Below are positions 1-10,659 of a DNA stretch of 64,000 nt, one piece after another. The notes beneath the pieces are model-generated. The model was not told the origin of the DNA and did not search any database. It was given only the letters and a program-made list of their open reading frames with translations. Location of the stretch: NCBI RefSeq assembly GCF_001039355.2, contig NW_019774147.1, positions 1 to 64,000 of the forward strand, written 5' to 3'. The position numbers and the translations under genes were made by a program. This DNA is from Lingula anatina. Taxonomy: Eukaryota; Brachiopoda; Lingulata; Lingulida; Lingulidae. Positions within the stretch are counted from its first letter, which is position 1; the number at the start of each line of letters is the position of its first letter.

Positions 1-575
1 AGTAATGTTACTGTAAGGTTCCTCGGTAACGTTAGCGTTGACCAGACCGCTGGTATTCGTGGTCGTGTACGGCATAACCTGCGTTGTCATTGTGCTCGTA
101 ATCTGCGTGGTAATTTCCGGGCCCCGGAGACAGTCAGCAAGTGCCCGCAAAAGAACAGTTACGCTCTCCTTGGCAAGTTGAATTTCGATATCCAGGCGCA
201 CGCTCCGTTTTAGGATATAATTTTCTGAATAGAAAATTTTGGTTATGCGGTTTAAATGAATACGCTGAATTGATGGGAAGGAGCAAAACTTGGTGTTAAA
301 ATATAGTGGATTTATTGCCATTATATGTCTTATAGCAATGTAATAAAGCGATGTGAATGGATTATCTATTGGCATCCTCAAGCTAAAATGTTTGAGCATT
401 TGCATATCACAGTATTTGAAATTTTATATTAATCAACTCAGTAATACATGCAGATAGCCAGTTTTACACATTTGGATTCCACAAACTAAGTAGTTTTTAT
501 TGTCAAAATCAACGACATCCATTATAACAGTATTTTAGTTTGTAAGACGGTTAGTTAGTAAGTTAGTTAGCTAGT

Positions 576-613
<38 letters not shown>

Positions 614-887
614 CGGCCCAACAGCATATCTACGCATTTCCTATAGAACTGGCAAAAGCTTACACTAAACATACGTGAGCTTGCATATCCCCTTTAAACT
701 CTCAAAAGCACTTACTTTCTAAGAAATTTGTGCAGTTCTCCCTTACCAGGAAATTTCGAAGAATATCAATCTCATCTTCATACGTTCTCAGTTCTACCTG
801 CTGCTGGAAAGTTTCAGCTGAAATCTCGGCAGAATTCTCAAAGTCAATCCAACTGAGTATTAAGAATATGAATAAAAAGCCGTGCAT
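1..887 (-). CDS. Secreted uromodulin-like (D8C family) protein, paralogue A, 5' part only
   Basis: Two exons are visible: exon 1 at 887-716 and exon 2 at 224 down to the window edge. The ATG at 887 opens a hydrophobic signal peptide (MHGFLFIFLILSW). A short helical segment follows, ending NCTNFLES, just before a GTAAGT donor. Exon 2 starts after TTCAG in the matching phase (1) and reads RSVRLDIEIQLAKE..., then a Thr/Ser/Asn-rich stretch. The exon order, phase and N-terminal pattern (VELR...ILR/KxF...CTNxxxSK, then RSxxLDxxIxLxK) match the neighbouring complete gene at 1,861-3,602, which ends in a D8C domain. The D8C exons of this copy should therefore lie left of the window. The assignment to the D8C family rests on that paralogy, not on the domain itself. 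A secreted or extracellular role is inferred from the signal peptide. Confidence 0.65.
541..613. repeat. (GTTA)n microsatellite
   Basis: Imperfect tandem GTTA/TTAG tetranucleotide tract, in the intron of D8C paralogue A. Confidence 0.9.
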
Positions 888-1860
888 TTTGGCGGAGTCT
901 GGGAGTCTGTCTAAACTTCTCAATGCGTAAGAATCTTTCCAGTTCGGCTTGCAGTTGCCTTTGAAATGTGTATCGTATAAGTCCGACACACACTGTGGAA
1001 TACGCGCTGCGCTTCTTAGTTCATCTTAACATAGACTGTTATTTCTATTTAGTGAGCTTTTCATCCCAGAAAGTGCAAGGCGAATATCAAATGTGATGTA
1101 TATCTGAAATCATCCCACACACACTGAACCGTTACTTATTTCTCTCGAGACCGATAGCTAAGCGCAGAGACCACCGTGCTTTCCGGCTTTATTATTTACA
1201 CTTGCGCAAAGAAATGACCTGATATACATTCGATACTTGGTAACTGTTTAAAACAAAGAGGTATCTTTGGATGCCACTTGAGAAATTGAATTCGCGTCAG
1301 GAAGCAATTAGACCATCTTTCCAAACTCATCGGAGCTTTAAGGGCTCCCATTTAAACATGGAGACTGAAGCGTATAATTTAGGTAAATGAAGGTATGATA
1401 CAGAAAATAACTGTAAAGGCAGAAAAAATGTCTGATGAATAGCCGCACGCACATAAAGTAGAGAATGAAAAAATCGGAATTCAATGCTGTTTGTATAAGG
1501 GATATGATTTATTGACAAACAAGTGACATGTACACAAAATTCATGTTTATACATGTAAATACAAACATGTGCTTCTGAGCTTAATTGAAATCTTTCATGT
1601 TGACTTCTTGTCATTTTCAAATAAATTTTCTACCTTTTATCATGGTGGGGGGGCTAACAGCCCTTGGACCCCTATCGCATTACAAATATTTTGCCCCACA
1701 GTAGGCCACGTAACATCTTGTAGTCGACTCCTTTTTATTTCAAAATCAATTTTCTACCTTCCATCATTAAATCCCACATTTCAGAATCAATTTTCTACCT
1801 TCCATCATTAAATCCTTCGAAAGATGGGGAGGGGGTTCCCCTTGAGCCCCTGCCCCGTTA

Positions 1861-2812
1861 CTAATCTGTTCCACAATAGGCGGCGTAACACCCTGTAGTC
1901 GGCTCCAGCTCGAACACGAAGTACCCCCCGCAGTGTTTGGCCCGTAAGGAGTGCGGTATGTTATATGAGGGCCAGGCTGGGTCACAGCACCCGTTAACGT
2001 GGGTCCCACACAGAGGAATAGTGACCACGGCACCCGTGGCGTTCGGGAGGTCTCCGTTCAGGTAGATAGGGACGTAGGCACCGCAGTGGTTGGTAGCTTG
2101 GCACTGAAATGGGGAAGATTTTTTTATTCTATTTTATATGTTATTATCTTATTTGGAGAGAGGGAAGAAGGGAGAGGAAGCGGTAAACATACTTGACAAT
2201 TAATTCAAGTATTGACGACTGTTTTTTATGAAGCCTCGGATGGGAAGTTATTGTATGTTTTATTCTGAACTGATTTCTTTTGTTGTCGTTTTCGTAAAGA
2301 CCGAACATGTACTTCAGGTATATATAGAAAATATAACAGTTATCAAGTTAAAACAAGAAAGCAAAATATCTTTATACATATATACATGTAGTAAAAGAAA
2401 GTATACCAAACAAATCATAATTTGCCATCTAAATATGCATATTTACCGTGGACGGTATCCGTGTTCCGGCTCCCGCAATGAGACGGTACCACTGCTTGAC
2501 AAACCCATCGTATTCGTCGTCGCATTTGTGGGCATAGTTTTTCCCGTTAGCTACATTTCTCCACGGCTGGTCTAAGACAGTGTAGTTGCTGCAAGGGTCG
2601 TCGACTGAAAGTATATTGTAACAAATTGAGTCTAAAAAAGGAGGGGTTTGGTCATAGTGTAGTCCATGATAAAACAAAAAAGGAAGAAATATGATATCCA
2701 CATTTGAAGTAATTGGGAGCGTAGATACGTACATCCATTTCATTTTGTGCTAGTGTATAAGGACACTTCAGTTCGGGACTAAGATGTGTTGCATGCGCGC
2801 GCGCGAGTGCGC

Positions 2813-2843
<31 letters not shown>

Positions 2844-3602
2844 AGAGAGGGGAGGAAAAAATGAAGGGAGAGTAGGAAATAGAGAGAGAAGGTAGGTCAG
2901 GAGAGAGAGAGAGAGAGAGAGCACGTACACGGCCACCACACAGAACTCTCTGTTGTAGCTGTGAAAATATCACCCATACTGGCACTTGATGTAGAAGCTC
3001 CGGGAAAACCAGTTTCATTATTATAACTCATGGAAGTTGCATTTTCCAAGCACTCTGCTAGGGCATCCAGTAAAAAAATTATACTTTGCTTGGTCAGCCG
3101 AATCCGGAGGTCTAGGAACATGCTTCGCTTTTGAATGAATGTTTCTAAAGAACAATATTTGCAGCGTTTAGGTAATTTTAACGTCAAACTTGCAGTATTC
3201 AAATTAAAAATCCCTTGAATTCTGTTTACATAACAATTAGATAAGTAAAAAGATTTTCAGAAATTTTCAATGCCGTGAATTCAAATTTTATTTGCTTTCT
3301 GATGCCTGTTACCACTCAATTTTACTGTTATCAATTAATGAACAAAACATTCAACCTTTAACTTTAAATAGAATATCAAAATAGCAAGATTTACTTTTTG
3401 GAAAATGGCATTTTGATCACTTACTTTGCATGTAATTCGTGCATTTATACTTCACAACAAATCTTTTTAAAATATCCCGTTGATGTTCTCGTAGTCTTAA
3501 TTCCACTCGCTTGGCGAAGAAGTCGATAGTAGCATCGGCAGGGAGATTTTCACAGAAATAATACAGTGCTAAAACCAACAAGACACGGGTTGTCGGCGCC
3601 AT
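1861..3602 (-). CDS. Secreted uromodulin-like D8C domain protein, paralogue B (complete, 4 exons)
   Basis: Exons 3602-3425, 3144-2929, 2604-2447 and 2103-1861 join in phase to 795 nt (264 aa). Exon 1 starts MAPTTRVLLVLALYYF, a signal peptide. Exon 2 holds a helical segment and a Ser/Thr-rich linker. Exons 3-4 make the D8C domain of uromodulin, GP2 and OIT3: DPCSNYTVLDQPWR, then CDD..., QWYRL, GTRIPST|CQATNHCG, CGTHVNGCCDPAW and a final CGGYFVF...CYAAYC before the stop at 1861. The Cys spacing is the family's. The usual 'GWYRF' is replaced by a longer loop with QWYRL. No ZP domain or membrane anchor follows, so this is a short secreted form, probably a binding or glycan-interacting extracellular protein (inference). 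The exon 2 donor is GTACGT at 2928-2923, immediately followed by a CT tract. An alternative phase-compatible donor (GTTCTG) lies ~20 nt earlier. Confidence 0.85.
2821..2921. repeat. (GA)n/(CT)n microsatellite beside a splice donor
   Basis: Two GA-rich tracts (about 2821-2850 and 2900-2921) in intron 2 of D8C paralogue B. Read on the gene strand, a CT tract begins two bases after the GTACGT donor. Confidence 0.9.
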
Positions 3603-4647
3603 TTTGTAAAAAAAAATTTGGAAAGTACAGTGGTGATCACAAGTATAGATTCCCCTTCCTCGTTTTAGTGAACATTCATCACATTATATTCTAAACAAAC
3701 TGCGGTTGTGTAGCATCGCACATTAAATTTTAGCTGTGCATGCATATGCAGATATTCATCATGAATTTATGTGTTTGTGAGTCACTGCGCTAGTCGATTT
3801 CATGGCTTTAAAACATGATACTTCGTGTACAAAATATGAGAAAGGAATAGAAAGAAACATCAAGCTTTAAAATAGATGTGTTTCGAGCAGGAGATTATAT
3901 GTTAAAGCCCGCTTCATTGCAAATGAACAATCACTCCAAGTGGTAAAAGGGTCTCATATTATAATGGCGCGGTAAATTCTATCCTCGAAGAGTCCACAGT
4001 GCACTCCCAAGTAATCCAGGCGAAAGATACTCACTTAGAAATCAAGATGCAGAAAATGAAATGTAAACAAATAATGAGTTGCATCCGTTTTTTCGACGTT
4101 TCCCGTTACGTGTGTGGATAACAAAATCATTAGGTATTACTAGTAATTCGACATACATACGTATTTATTTATTAACCGTCAACTCGGCCTGTATTTTGTA
4201 CCAGTAGTAAAATACTTAAATTGCTTATAAAAGCCCCCCTCCATTTTACCACATATATATACTCTAAAAACAAAACCATACACATGAAATTTCTTCTGTG
4301 AAAAGAAGTACAGAGTGATCGTGCTTATGAGTTATTCACCCTGGCGTTCATTTTTTCTTTATCGATTATCTTGTATGCGAAGATATAATCACAATGTAGC
4401 ATGCATTATATCTATTATTATTATAAATATTTTTGTTATTTTATTATTATTATTATTAGTAGTAGTAGTAGTAGTAGTAGTAGTAGCATTTTGATAATTA
4501 TTTATTTATTTTTTAATATTATTATTATTATTATTGCTGTTGTTGCTGTTGTTGTTGTTGTTGTTATTGTTGTTGTTTAAAGTTAATTTAATTTTACTTT
4601 ATTCATTTATCTCCTGGGGGAGGGGATCCGCATACTCACCCCACCAT

Positions 4648-4693
<46 letters not shown>

Positions 4694-5979
4694 ACATTCA
4701 ATGTACACCACGTAGCAGTTCAGGACGATACGTTTTTATCAAATTGTACACGTTCATAACTTTTTAATCATACATACTCGTAAAATGAGAGCAATCATCT
4801 ATATATTTTTCGGGTCGGAAGATACGGCAGTTTTTTTTTTTTTTTTTTTTTTTTTTAACGGGAAGGAGGTAACACGATTATGCAAAAATTTTATCCCTGC
4901 TTAATATGTATTTATTACAAAGATGTATATTAGCATGGATCACTCAAATTATTTCATTTTGCCGTTCAGCATTGCTGAAAGGCGCGCCATTGCCGTGCAG
5001 CTCAATAGAACACAAAATCACTTGCGCATGTAAAAACAATAAATTGCTTTAGCGAAGTTCCAAAATACAAACATTTCTAACCAGAAATCTATGGTTTTCG
5101 TTTTGCAAATTGTTTATATATTATGTGAAATAGCTTATTTTACATTCGTATATGTTAATCTAACAGCGTAGCTTATTCAACAGTAGCTTTGTTTTCGCAG
5201 TAGTTTTGTTTTTTAATTATGTGAAATAAAATATGCTTTATAATGTATTGGCAAAATTATCAAAAGTCATCCCAGTTTAGATCCCACTTTTAATTATGTC
5301 ACATATTCGCATTTACAAAAATTAAAATAATAAATGAACTTGACAGCAAAGCTGGCAAATATACAGACACCATACAGGAACAAGGCAGAAAAGCTGACAA
5401 ATGTTCTGACATTACGCAGAAAAAAGTGCATCAAATAATGTTTTGGCCAATTTCGATGCACAGTCACATAATGCTTTAAAGCAGCGTAATCAATCTTACC
5501 CTCTTACATTAGCTACTACAGGTAAGGCACTGTAAATGCTAATGTGTGAAAAAAGATTCACAAAATTTTTTTTAAAAAACCACAACTACCGTAAATATGA
5601 ACCCATCATGCCGATTTCCGAAAGCAACCTGTCTCTTAACCAAACAAAGTCACTCAGTAAATTTAAAGCGACATCGACGGCACGGACAGGCAGATCAATC
5701 AGAATGTATAGACAATTACAGTGTCTGTATATAATTAAATTAATAAATAAAAATGAAACAATAAAAATTAATAGAGAAACAGCAGCCACATCAGCGCGAG
5801 ATATTCTACCATTACATTGAAAAAGTTTATCTTCTTTGTCCTTTTAAATGAGATAATATTCAAACACATCTAGTGTTGTCAATGTTACATTAGAATCAGT
5901 CTGATCACTGTTGAGTTTGTACTATGGTGCCGTAATACATGTTAATGTATAGCTTTTCAATAAAATTTAACATGACATT
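3603..5979. other. Intergenic spacer with low-complexity tracts
   Basis: No supported gene. It contains (TAT/TAG/TTG)n trinucleotide tracts around 4441-4577, a poly-T run at 4650-4691 and another near 4831-4856. The open frames here are products of those tracts or lack splice support. It separates the D8C genes (5' end at 3602) from the 3' end of gene X1 (5980). Confidence 0.6.
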
Positions 5980-7632
5980 TTATCTCAGGTCTTCTGTGTT
6001 CACGAAAGGTGACAAGTACGGCTCCAAGTTGGGCTTTATTTCTAGAACCCGACGAACGCCTGAAAGTAGAAAATAGATGTACACTGATGTGCCCTTATTC
6101 ATGTTAATGAGATAACAAGAATGCGATTTTTACGTACGTGGATGATATTAATATATGTTACTCCCATGTGTGGCTTTGATATAATCTTTGATAGACCTTG
6201 GAGAATAACATCCACAAATGTTATCTAGAAATCGTGTTTGTGCGTTTATATATCTATCATTTTGTTTATAAATTAAATAAAATCCTTTCCTTCTGTTTTT
6301 TTCTTTCTCATTAAAATACAATTTCGTATTCAACAACTCACCTGACAACAAAGATTTCCCACCCCTTATGTCACTAAGCTTAGGCTGTTTCTTCTCATCC
6401 CGCCGGAACTCCTCGTCCTGTAACTTCTGCTTGTGCTTGGCTCCCTGAAAGCCTCCCATAACTCCATTAACAGTGTCTTCATCAAGCCTAAAACATTTAA
6501 GGAATAAAATATTTTCGAGGTTGGTTTACGGAAACATCACACGCCCTGAAAGCAACCAAAATTGCACTGTACTTGTAATAGACATATTAATCAACATGAA
6601 ATAAATATTAAAAAAAGGAATAAATTATTACTATTAAGAAAATTTTAATTCAAATTCATATATCAACCTTAAAATATCGTTCTCTATGCGGCAGGAGATA
6701 AGTGTTGAGAAAAACTGACACATAAAGCTGACTTTCGTCACATTTGGTGACTTTAATTCCAATCTAGGCCAAATTAAAGGATGAAATAAAGAAAAAGACA
6801 CCCATGCTTTTAAAGATAATTTTGCAATTGGGCAACACGTCGAGTATACCTAGCTGATAAACCAAAAATGTTTTCTTAAATTTAGTTATTAAATGTACAA
6901 CTTAAAGCAAAACTCGCCTTCCGGCATTGGGTCCTTTCTCTCTCGGTTGTATTTCCGCGTTGCCATGCAACAGCAGCTCAAGTACGTTGACAGCGTAACC
7001 GTCGCAATGCGCCAGTGGCGCCGCCATGTCCTGACGATGAGCAAGCCACAGGAGGGTTTTCTTTATCAGCTCCTCGGTGGCTGAGGCCACGACCTCTTTC
7101 GGAGCTACCATCAGCTGTGTTTGCAGACAAACTATCTCCGCTTCTATAATGGCTGTTACCTGAATTAGATAATTAGAATAAAATGGGACACGTTCAACAA
7201 AGACCTAAGACCGACACTTTTAGACTAAATTTCTGTCAAGTTTGACCCAAGACAAAGCAGTAGTAGTAGTAGTAGTATAGTAGTAGTAGTTTCATTAAAG
7301 AAAACGTAGTGCAAGAAAGAAATGACACGTTGTAGACAAACAATTACTTTATCTTACTACACGTACTTCGGATTCACCCTGAAAGTGAAGACTATCTTTA
7401 TTTCTTTAGATCTTTGTGAAACCATTCCCAGAACAAGAATTATGACTAGAATACTTCTTGATGATGCACCTTGGTCCACTGTTTAATTCTACTAAAAAGA
7501 AGGACGCCCTTTGAATATCACATGCTTGTCGAAGGATGGGTAAAGCGCTTCAAAATATTTTGTATATAAATAATTAATCAAATAAGTCACATATGTATAT
7601 GTATAGTGTTTACCCTTACAACTATGTGCTGC

Positions 7633-7679
<47 letters not shown>

Positions 7680-9365
7680 CTCACGTCCGTTCTGGCTTTG
7701 TGTTTCTGGGTAGGGAGGCGTATCTTTGAGCGCATATATGGTATAAACCCTTCAGTTTTTTGTGACATTTCTGCGCTGTCTCGGGCCTCGAGCTCCTCGA
7801 TCATACCCATGTTTTGTTCATAGACATCATACAGCATTTGTTTACTGGCTGAAATGGGATTGAAATGTGACAAGCAATATCAGTTTCTTTATATCGGCAT
7901 CACCACAAAAAATGAGGACTTTATTCACCAAATACTGTTATTTTTATAATCTATAAAAATAAGATATAAAAATATAGACAGATAAAGCAACAGTTACAAA
8001 CTCATAGAAAATATCAATAAGATGGATGGATAGCCATATTAAATTATCAATAAATCAATAAGTCAATTGAACTAAGCAATTAGTCAGTTGTGGAGGCCGA
8101 CCTTGAAGTGAGCGGAACTGCTGTCTCTGTGCCTGCATAAAATCACGCCTGCTTCCACCGTGGTGTTTAGCATCGCCGTCATGATCCATGTCCTCCTCTC
8201 CATCATAGTGAGACTGAAAGTCAAAATATAATTTTCCTGTAACGTTTTGTAATAAAAAACCTTTTTTTTTGGGGGGGGGGAGGGTCTGAAACACCATGTC
8301 AAGCACCCTTATCTTTGTAAAGTCTTTTTGCTAAATCGCTTGCAGTGAAAAATTCTGGATTTCAGTTGTATTAATTATATAAATTTCGAACAGGATATCA
8401 TTAATCAAGCTAATCAGACATACTAAAATGTTAAAAAATAAGGCACGGAGGGTGAACTTATAGATACAAGTACGCACTCAGAGCGCGGTGTCGAAGAATT
8501 TGCGACCCGAGTTTTGAAACTCAGGCTGAATCGTACAGCATTCCTCATCTTTATTGCTATTAAAACACGGACACAAACCTTAAGCCAATAGGTAAATACA
8601 TGAATTGGGTTTACTTCATTGGGAATTTTATTTTATCAGTCCGCAGTTTCTTCATGGCTTCGTGCAGACGCACGTGTACAAACGGTTGCACGCACACACA
8701 AACACAAACGCACACACACACGTTTGGGAACGCTGTTATCTATTTTTAAAGCAAAAGCTTATTTTTTATCATTTCGTATCGGTGCATTTAGCGCCATTTT
8801 TATTATGCATGAACTTACCTGGTAATGAGCAATGGTAGGTCTATGCTCGTAATCCCTCCTTGACCTTACGTCGTCTGGCGATTTTTCATAAAAACCATAG
8901 CCTTGACTTCCACGATGGCCAGGGTCCATCTGACCACTTAGTTGATTCTACAGTTAAAGTGCTTTCTTATAAAAAAATCCAAGACTCTCAATAGTCTATC
9001 ACATGTCAAACCTTGCCCGAGCCTGTTTAAGAATTGCATATTTTGAATCGAACAGGCACACCGAAATTTGGTGGAGCCATTTCTTTCTTTTTCTTTTAAT
9101 ATGCTAGCAAGAGCATATCGGTGCACTTATAGCGCCATTGATATTACAGGTGTATGTATGAACTTACCTGATGATGCACACTGGCGGGTCCCCCAACGTG
9201 AGCCGGAGAGTTTTCATGGAAGCCACAGCCTTGACTTCTACGGGGGTCAGGGTCCATATGACCACTTGGGTGGGTCATCTTCTCCCCAGTGGTTGAGTTA
9301 TACGAATTTTGGTACTGCTTATCACTTGCCTTCTCTATGTAGCTTCTGTCCTTTCTATGAGCCAT
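5980..9365 (-). CDS. Gene X1: unrecognised 7-exon gene, paired with Y1
   Basis: Exons 9365-9168, 8947-8819, 8213-8102, 7848-7685, 7159-6918, 6487-6342 and 6059-5980 join in consistent phase to 1,071 nt (356 aa). The protein starts MAHRKDRSYIEK. The N-terminal third is polar and probably disordered, with two similar segments from a tandem exon duplication (exons 1 and 2). Exon 3 has an acidic/His patch then QAQRQQFRSLQG. Exon 4 (KQMLYDVYEQNMGMIEELEA) looks helical. Exon 5 is the best-conserved part (LMVAPKEVVASATEELIKKT, then LAHRQDMAAP). Exon 6 is a charged helix (QDEEFRRDEKKQ) and exon 7 ends FVNTEDLR. No signal peptide, membrane segment or known domain is recognised. The exon 5 donor is GC (AG|GCGAGT) where paralogue X2 has GTGAGT. 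The start is ~550 bp from divergent gene Y1. Function unknown; structure well supported by the duplicate X2. Confidence 0.75.
7258..7291. repeat. (AGT)n microsatellite
   Basis: Imperfect AGT/TAG trinucleotide tract in the intron between X1 exons 4 and 5. Confidence 0.85.
7636..7677. repeat. (GA)n microsatellite beside X1 exon 4 donor
   Basis: About 20 GA units. On the gene strand the CT tract begins within ~8 nt of the GTGAGT donor of X1 exon 4. The paralogous intron of X2 has a GT tract at the same place. Confidence 0.95.
8819..9168 (-). repeat. Tandem duplication of an exon with flank in X1 (~349-bp period)
   Basis: Exon 2 (8947-8819) and the end of exon 1 (9365-9168) share the pattern SGxMDPxxRxSQGxGFxExSP and an identical donor context (CAG|GTAAGTTC). 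The intron just downstream is also similar (sequence near 9113-9167 resembles 8776-8818). The two donor sites are 349 bp apart. Confidence 0.75.
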
Positions 9366-9629
9366 CTTGTAACAATACTGTGAGACTTGCAAATAATTAA
9401 ATACGACTGTTGTTTGAAACGAAATGACACGGCTTGTCAGAAATATAACCACAGAACGAATTTGCTAGTTGAGTGAAAGCGCGAGGCTATGCCGCTGGTA
9501 TTTATGTACGTTCTAAGGGTGGGAAATTTCAAAATCATTTAATGAGTCACAGTCTCTTTACTCCCAAACAAAACAAAAAATATCGGTCAGGAACTTTGTA
9601 CTTTCGATTTTTGAATACCTCTTTAAATG

Positions 9630-9745
9630 TCATTGTCGTCCTACCCTTGCTATCGGCTGATGATAACTGGGCTTTGTCTTGTGATAAGTGGGCTTTGTCT
9701 CGTGATTAGTTATCTGGGCATCACCAATCAAGAGTGCAGATATGA
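9630..9745. promoter_or_regulatory. Putative bidirectional promoter block of X1/Y1
   Basis: It lies between the divergent starts of X1 (9365) and Y1 (9912). It shares a motif string with the four units at 22,193-24,298: a (T)ATCGGCTGATG variant of ATTGGCTGATG, a repeated GTGGGCTTTGTCT/GTGGACTTTGT segment, then CCAATCAAGAGTGC. The CCAAT and inverted-CCAAT-like boxes suggest NF-Y type control. Function is inferred from position and conservation. Confidence 0.45.
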
Positions 9746-9911
9746 TTACAAATTCGGTTTTTCCCAGAATACAATGATTTTTGGAAGTCACATAATTTAC
9801 AGTGAGAAAACCAAACAGATCTATGATATAAATACCAAATATCCAAATAACACGATCATAGTGACGCTCTTGACTACATGTAGGACATAGCAGTGGCTTT
9901 TATTTGGAAAA

Positions 9912-10658
9912 ATGGTGAAGTGGTTTAGACTGAAGTGCCCATGTCCTGTTACAGGCTGCCCCAACAGGTAAGTAAGAACACGAGCGATTTCACATTCTAA
10001 GGAGGGGAACATCTACTCTTTGTACAGTTGGACATGCACTGTACAAATATATATATATATATTACTAGAGAAAAAGGGATAGTGCAGTATCGGCCATGAT
10101 GTTTATTCACTAAGCAAGTTTTCGTCGATTTTTTACCTGAAAACCACAAAAAACAATCCTAGTCTCTTTACAATCGCTGATTGTGGGGCGAGGGGTACAA
10201 CGGGTACAGTCTCTCTTATGACTTCTGAAGTATCCCCTTCTTCTCTCTCCCCCTCCCCACCAAGGATAATACTGATCTAGCAATTCTGGACAAAAAAAAA
10301 ACTATTTTCCATCCCTGTGCCCTACACATTTCATTAAAGTTTTCCTAACATTTACCTTATCCTTTTTTACAGTCGGGGAAAACTGCTTGAATGGGTTTGT
10401 GCAAGGGACAATGACGCCATGTACATCAACGAGACCGGCATACTGGCGTGTACGCACGATAAACACGTCGGTAAAATTATCAACTGGAAATTCGATTGCG
10501 GAGATAGAAGTGGACCACACAAATACGAACACTACCAAAGTCCCGACTATGAGGGTTTCACGCATGCAATGGCTATGGCGTTACCACACATGAAAGAAGC
10601 CGGGGCAGACTGGGTTCTATCTCTAGTTAACGCAGTGAGAATCCAATATGGGAAGTGA
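9912..10658 (+). CDS. Gene Y1: small Cys/His-rich protein (2 exons)
   Basis: Exon 1 is 9912-9967 (donor GTAAGT) and exon 2 is 10373-10658 (acceptor TTTTTTACAG). The join gives 342 nt (113 aa) with matching phase. Exon 1 reads MVKWFRLKCPCPVTGCPN. Exon 2 continues RGKLLEWVCARDNDAMYIN, then C..H..KH (ILACTHDKHVG), INWKFDCGDRSGPHK and a C-terminal helix ending VNAVRIQYGK. The CxCxxxxCP cluster with downstream Cys and His residues looks like a metal-binding fold (inference). There is no signal peptide. A near-identical paralogue lies at 24,389-27,123. Only a weak impression remains of similar N-E-x-G-x-x-x-C...H...F-D-C-G proteins in protists and other invertebrates, so no function is claimed. The gene is transcribed divergently from X1. 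Confidence 0.75.
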
Positions 10659-10659
10659 A

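Noticed and set aside
2652-3018. Ser/Leu-rich minus-strand frames
   Set aside because: They are translations of the GA/CT microsatellite next to the D8C paralogue B exon 2.
4534-4767. Leu/Phe-rich open frame
   Set aside because: Entirely a product of (TTG)n and poly-T tracts.
10302-10565. 87-codon minus-strand frame with a hydrophobic start
   Set aside because: Antisense to Y1 exon 2; the plus-strand reading is supported by the duplicate Y2.
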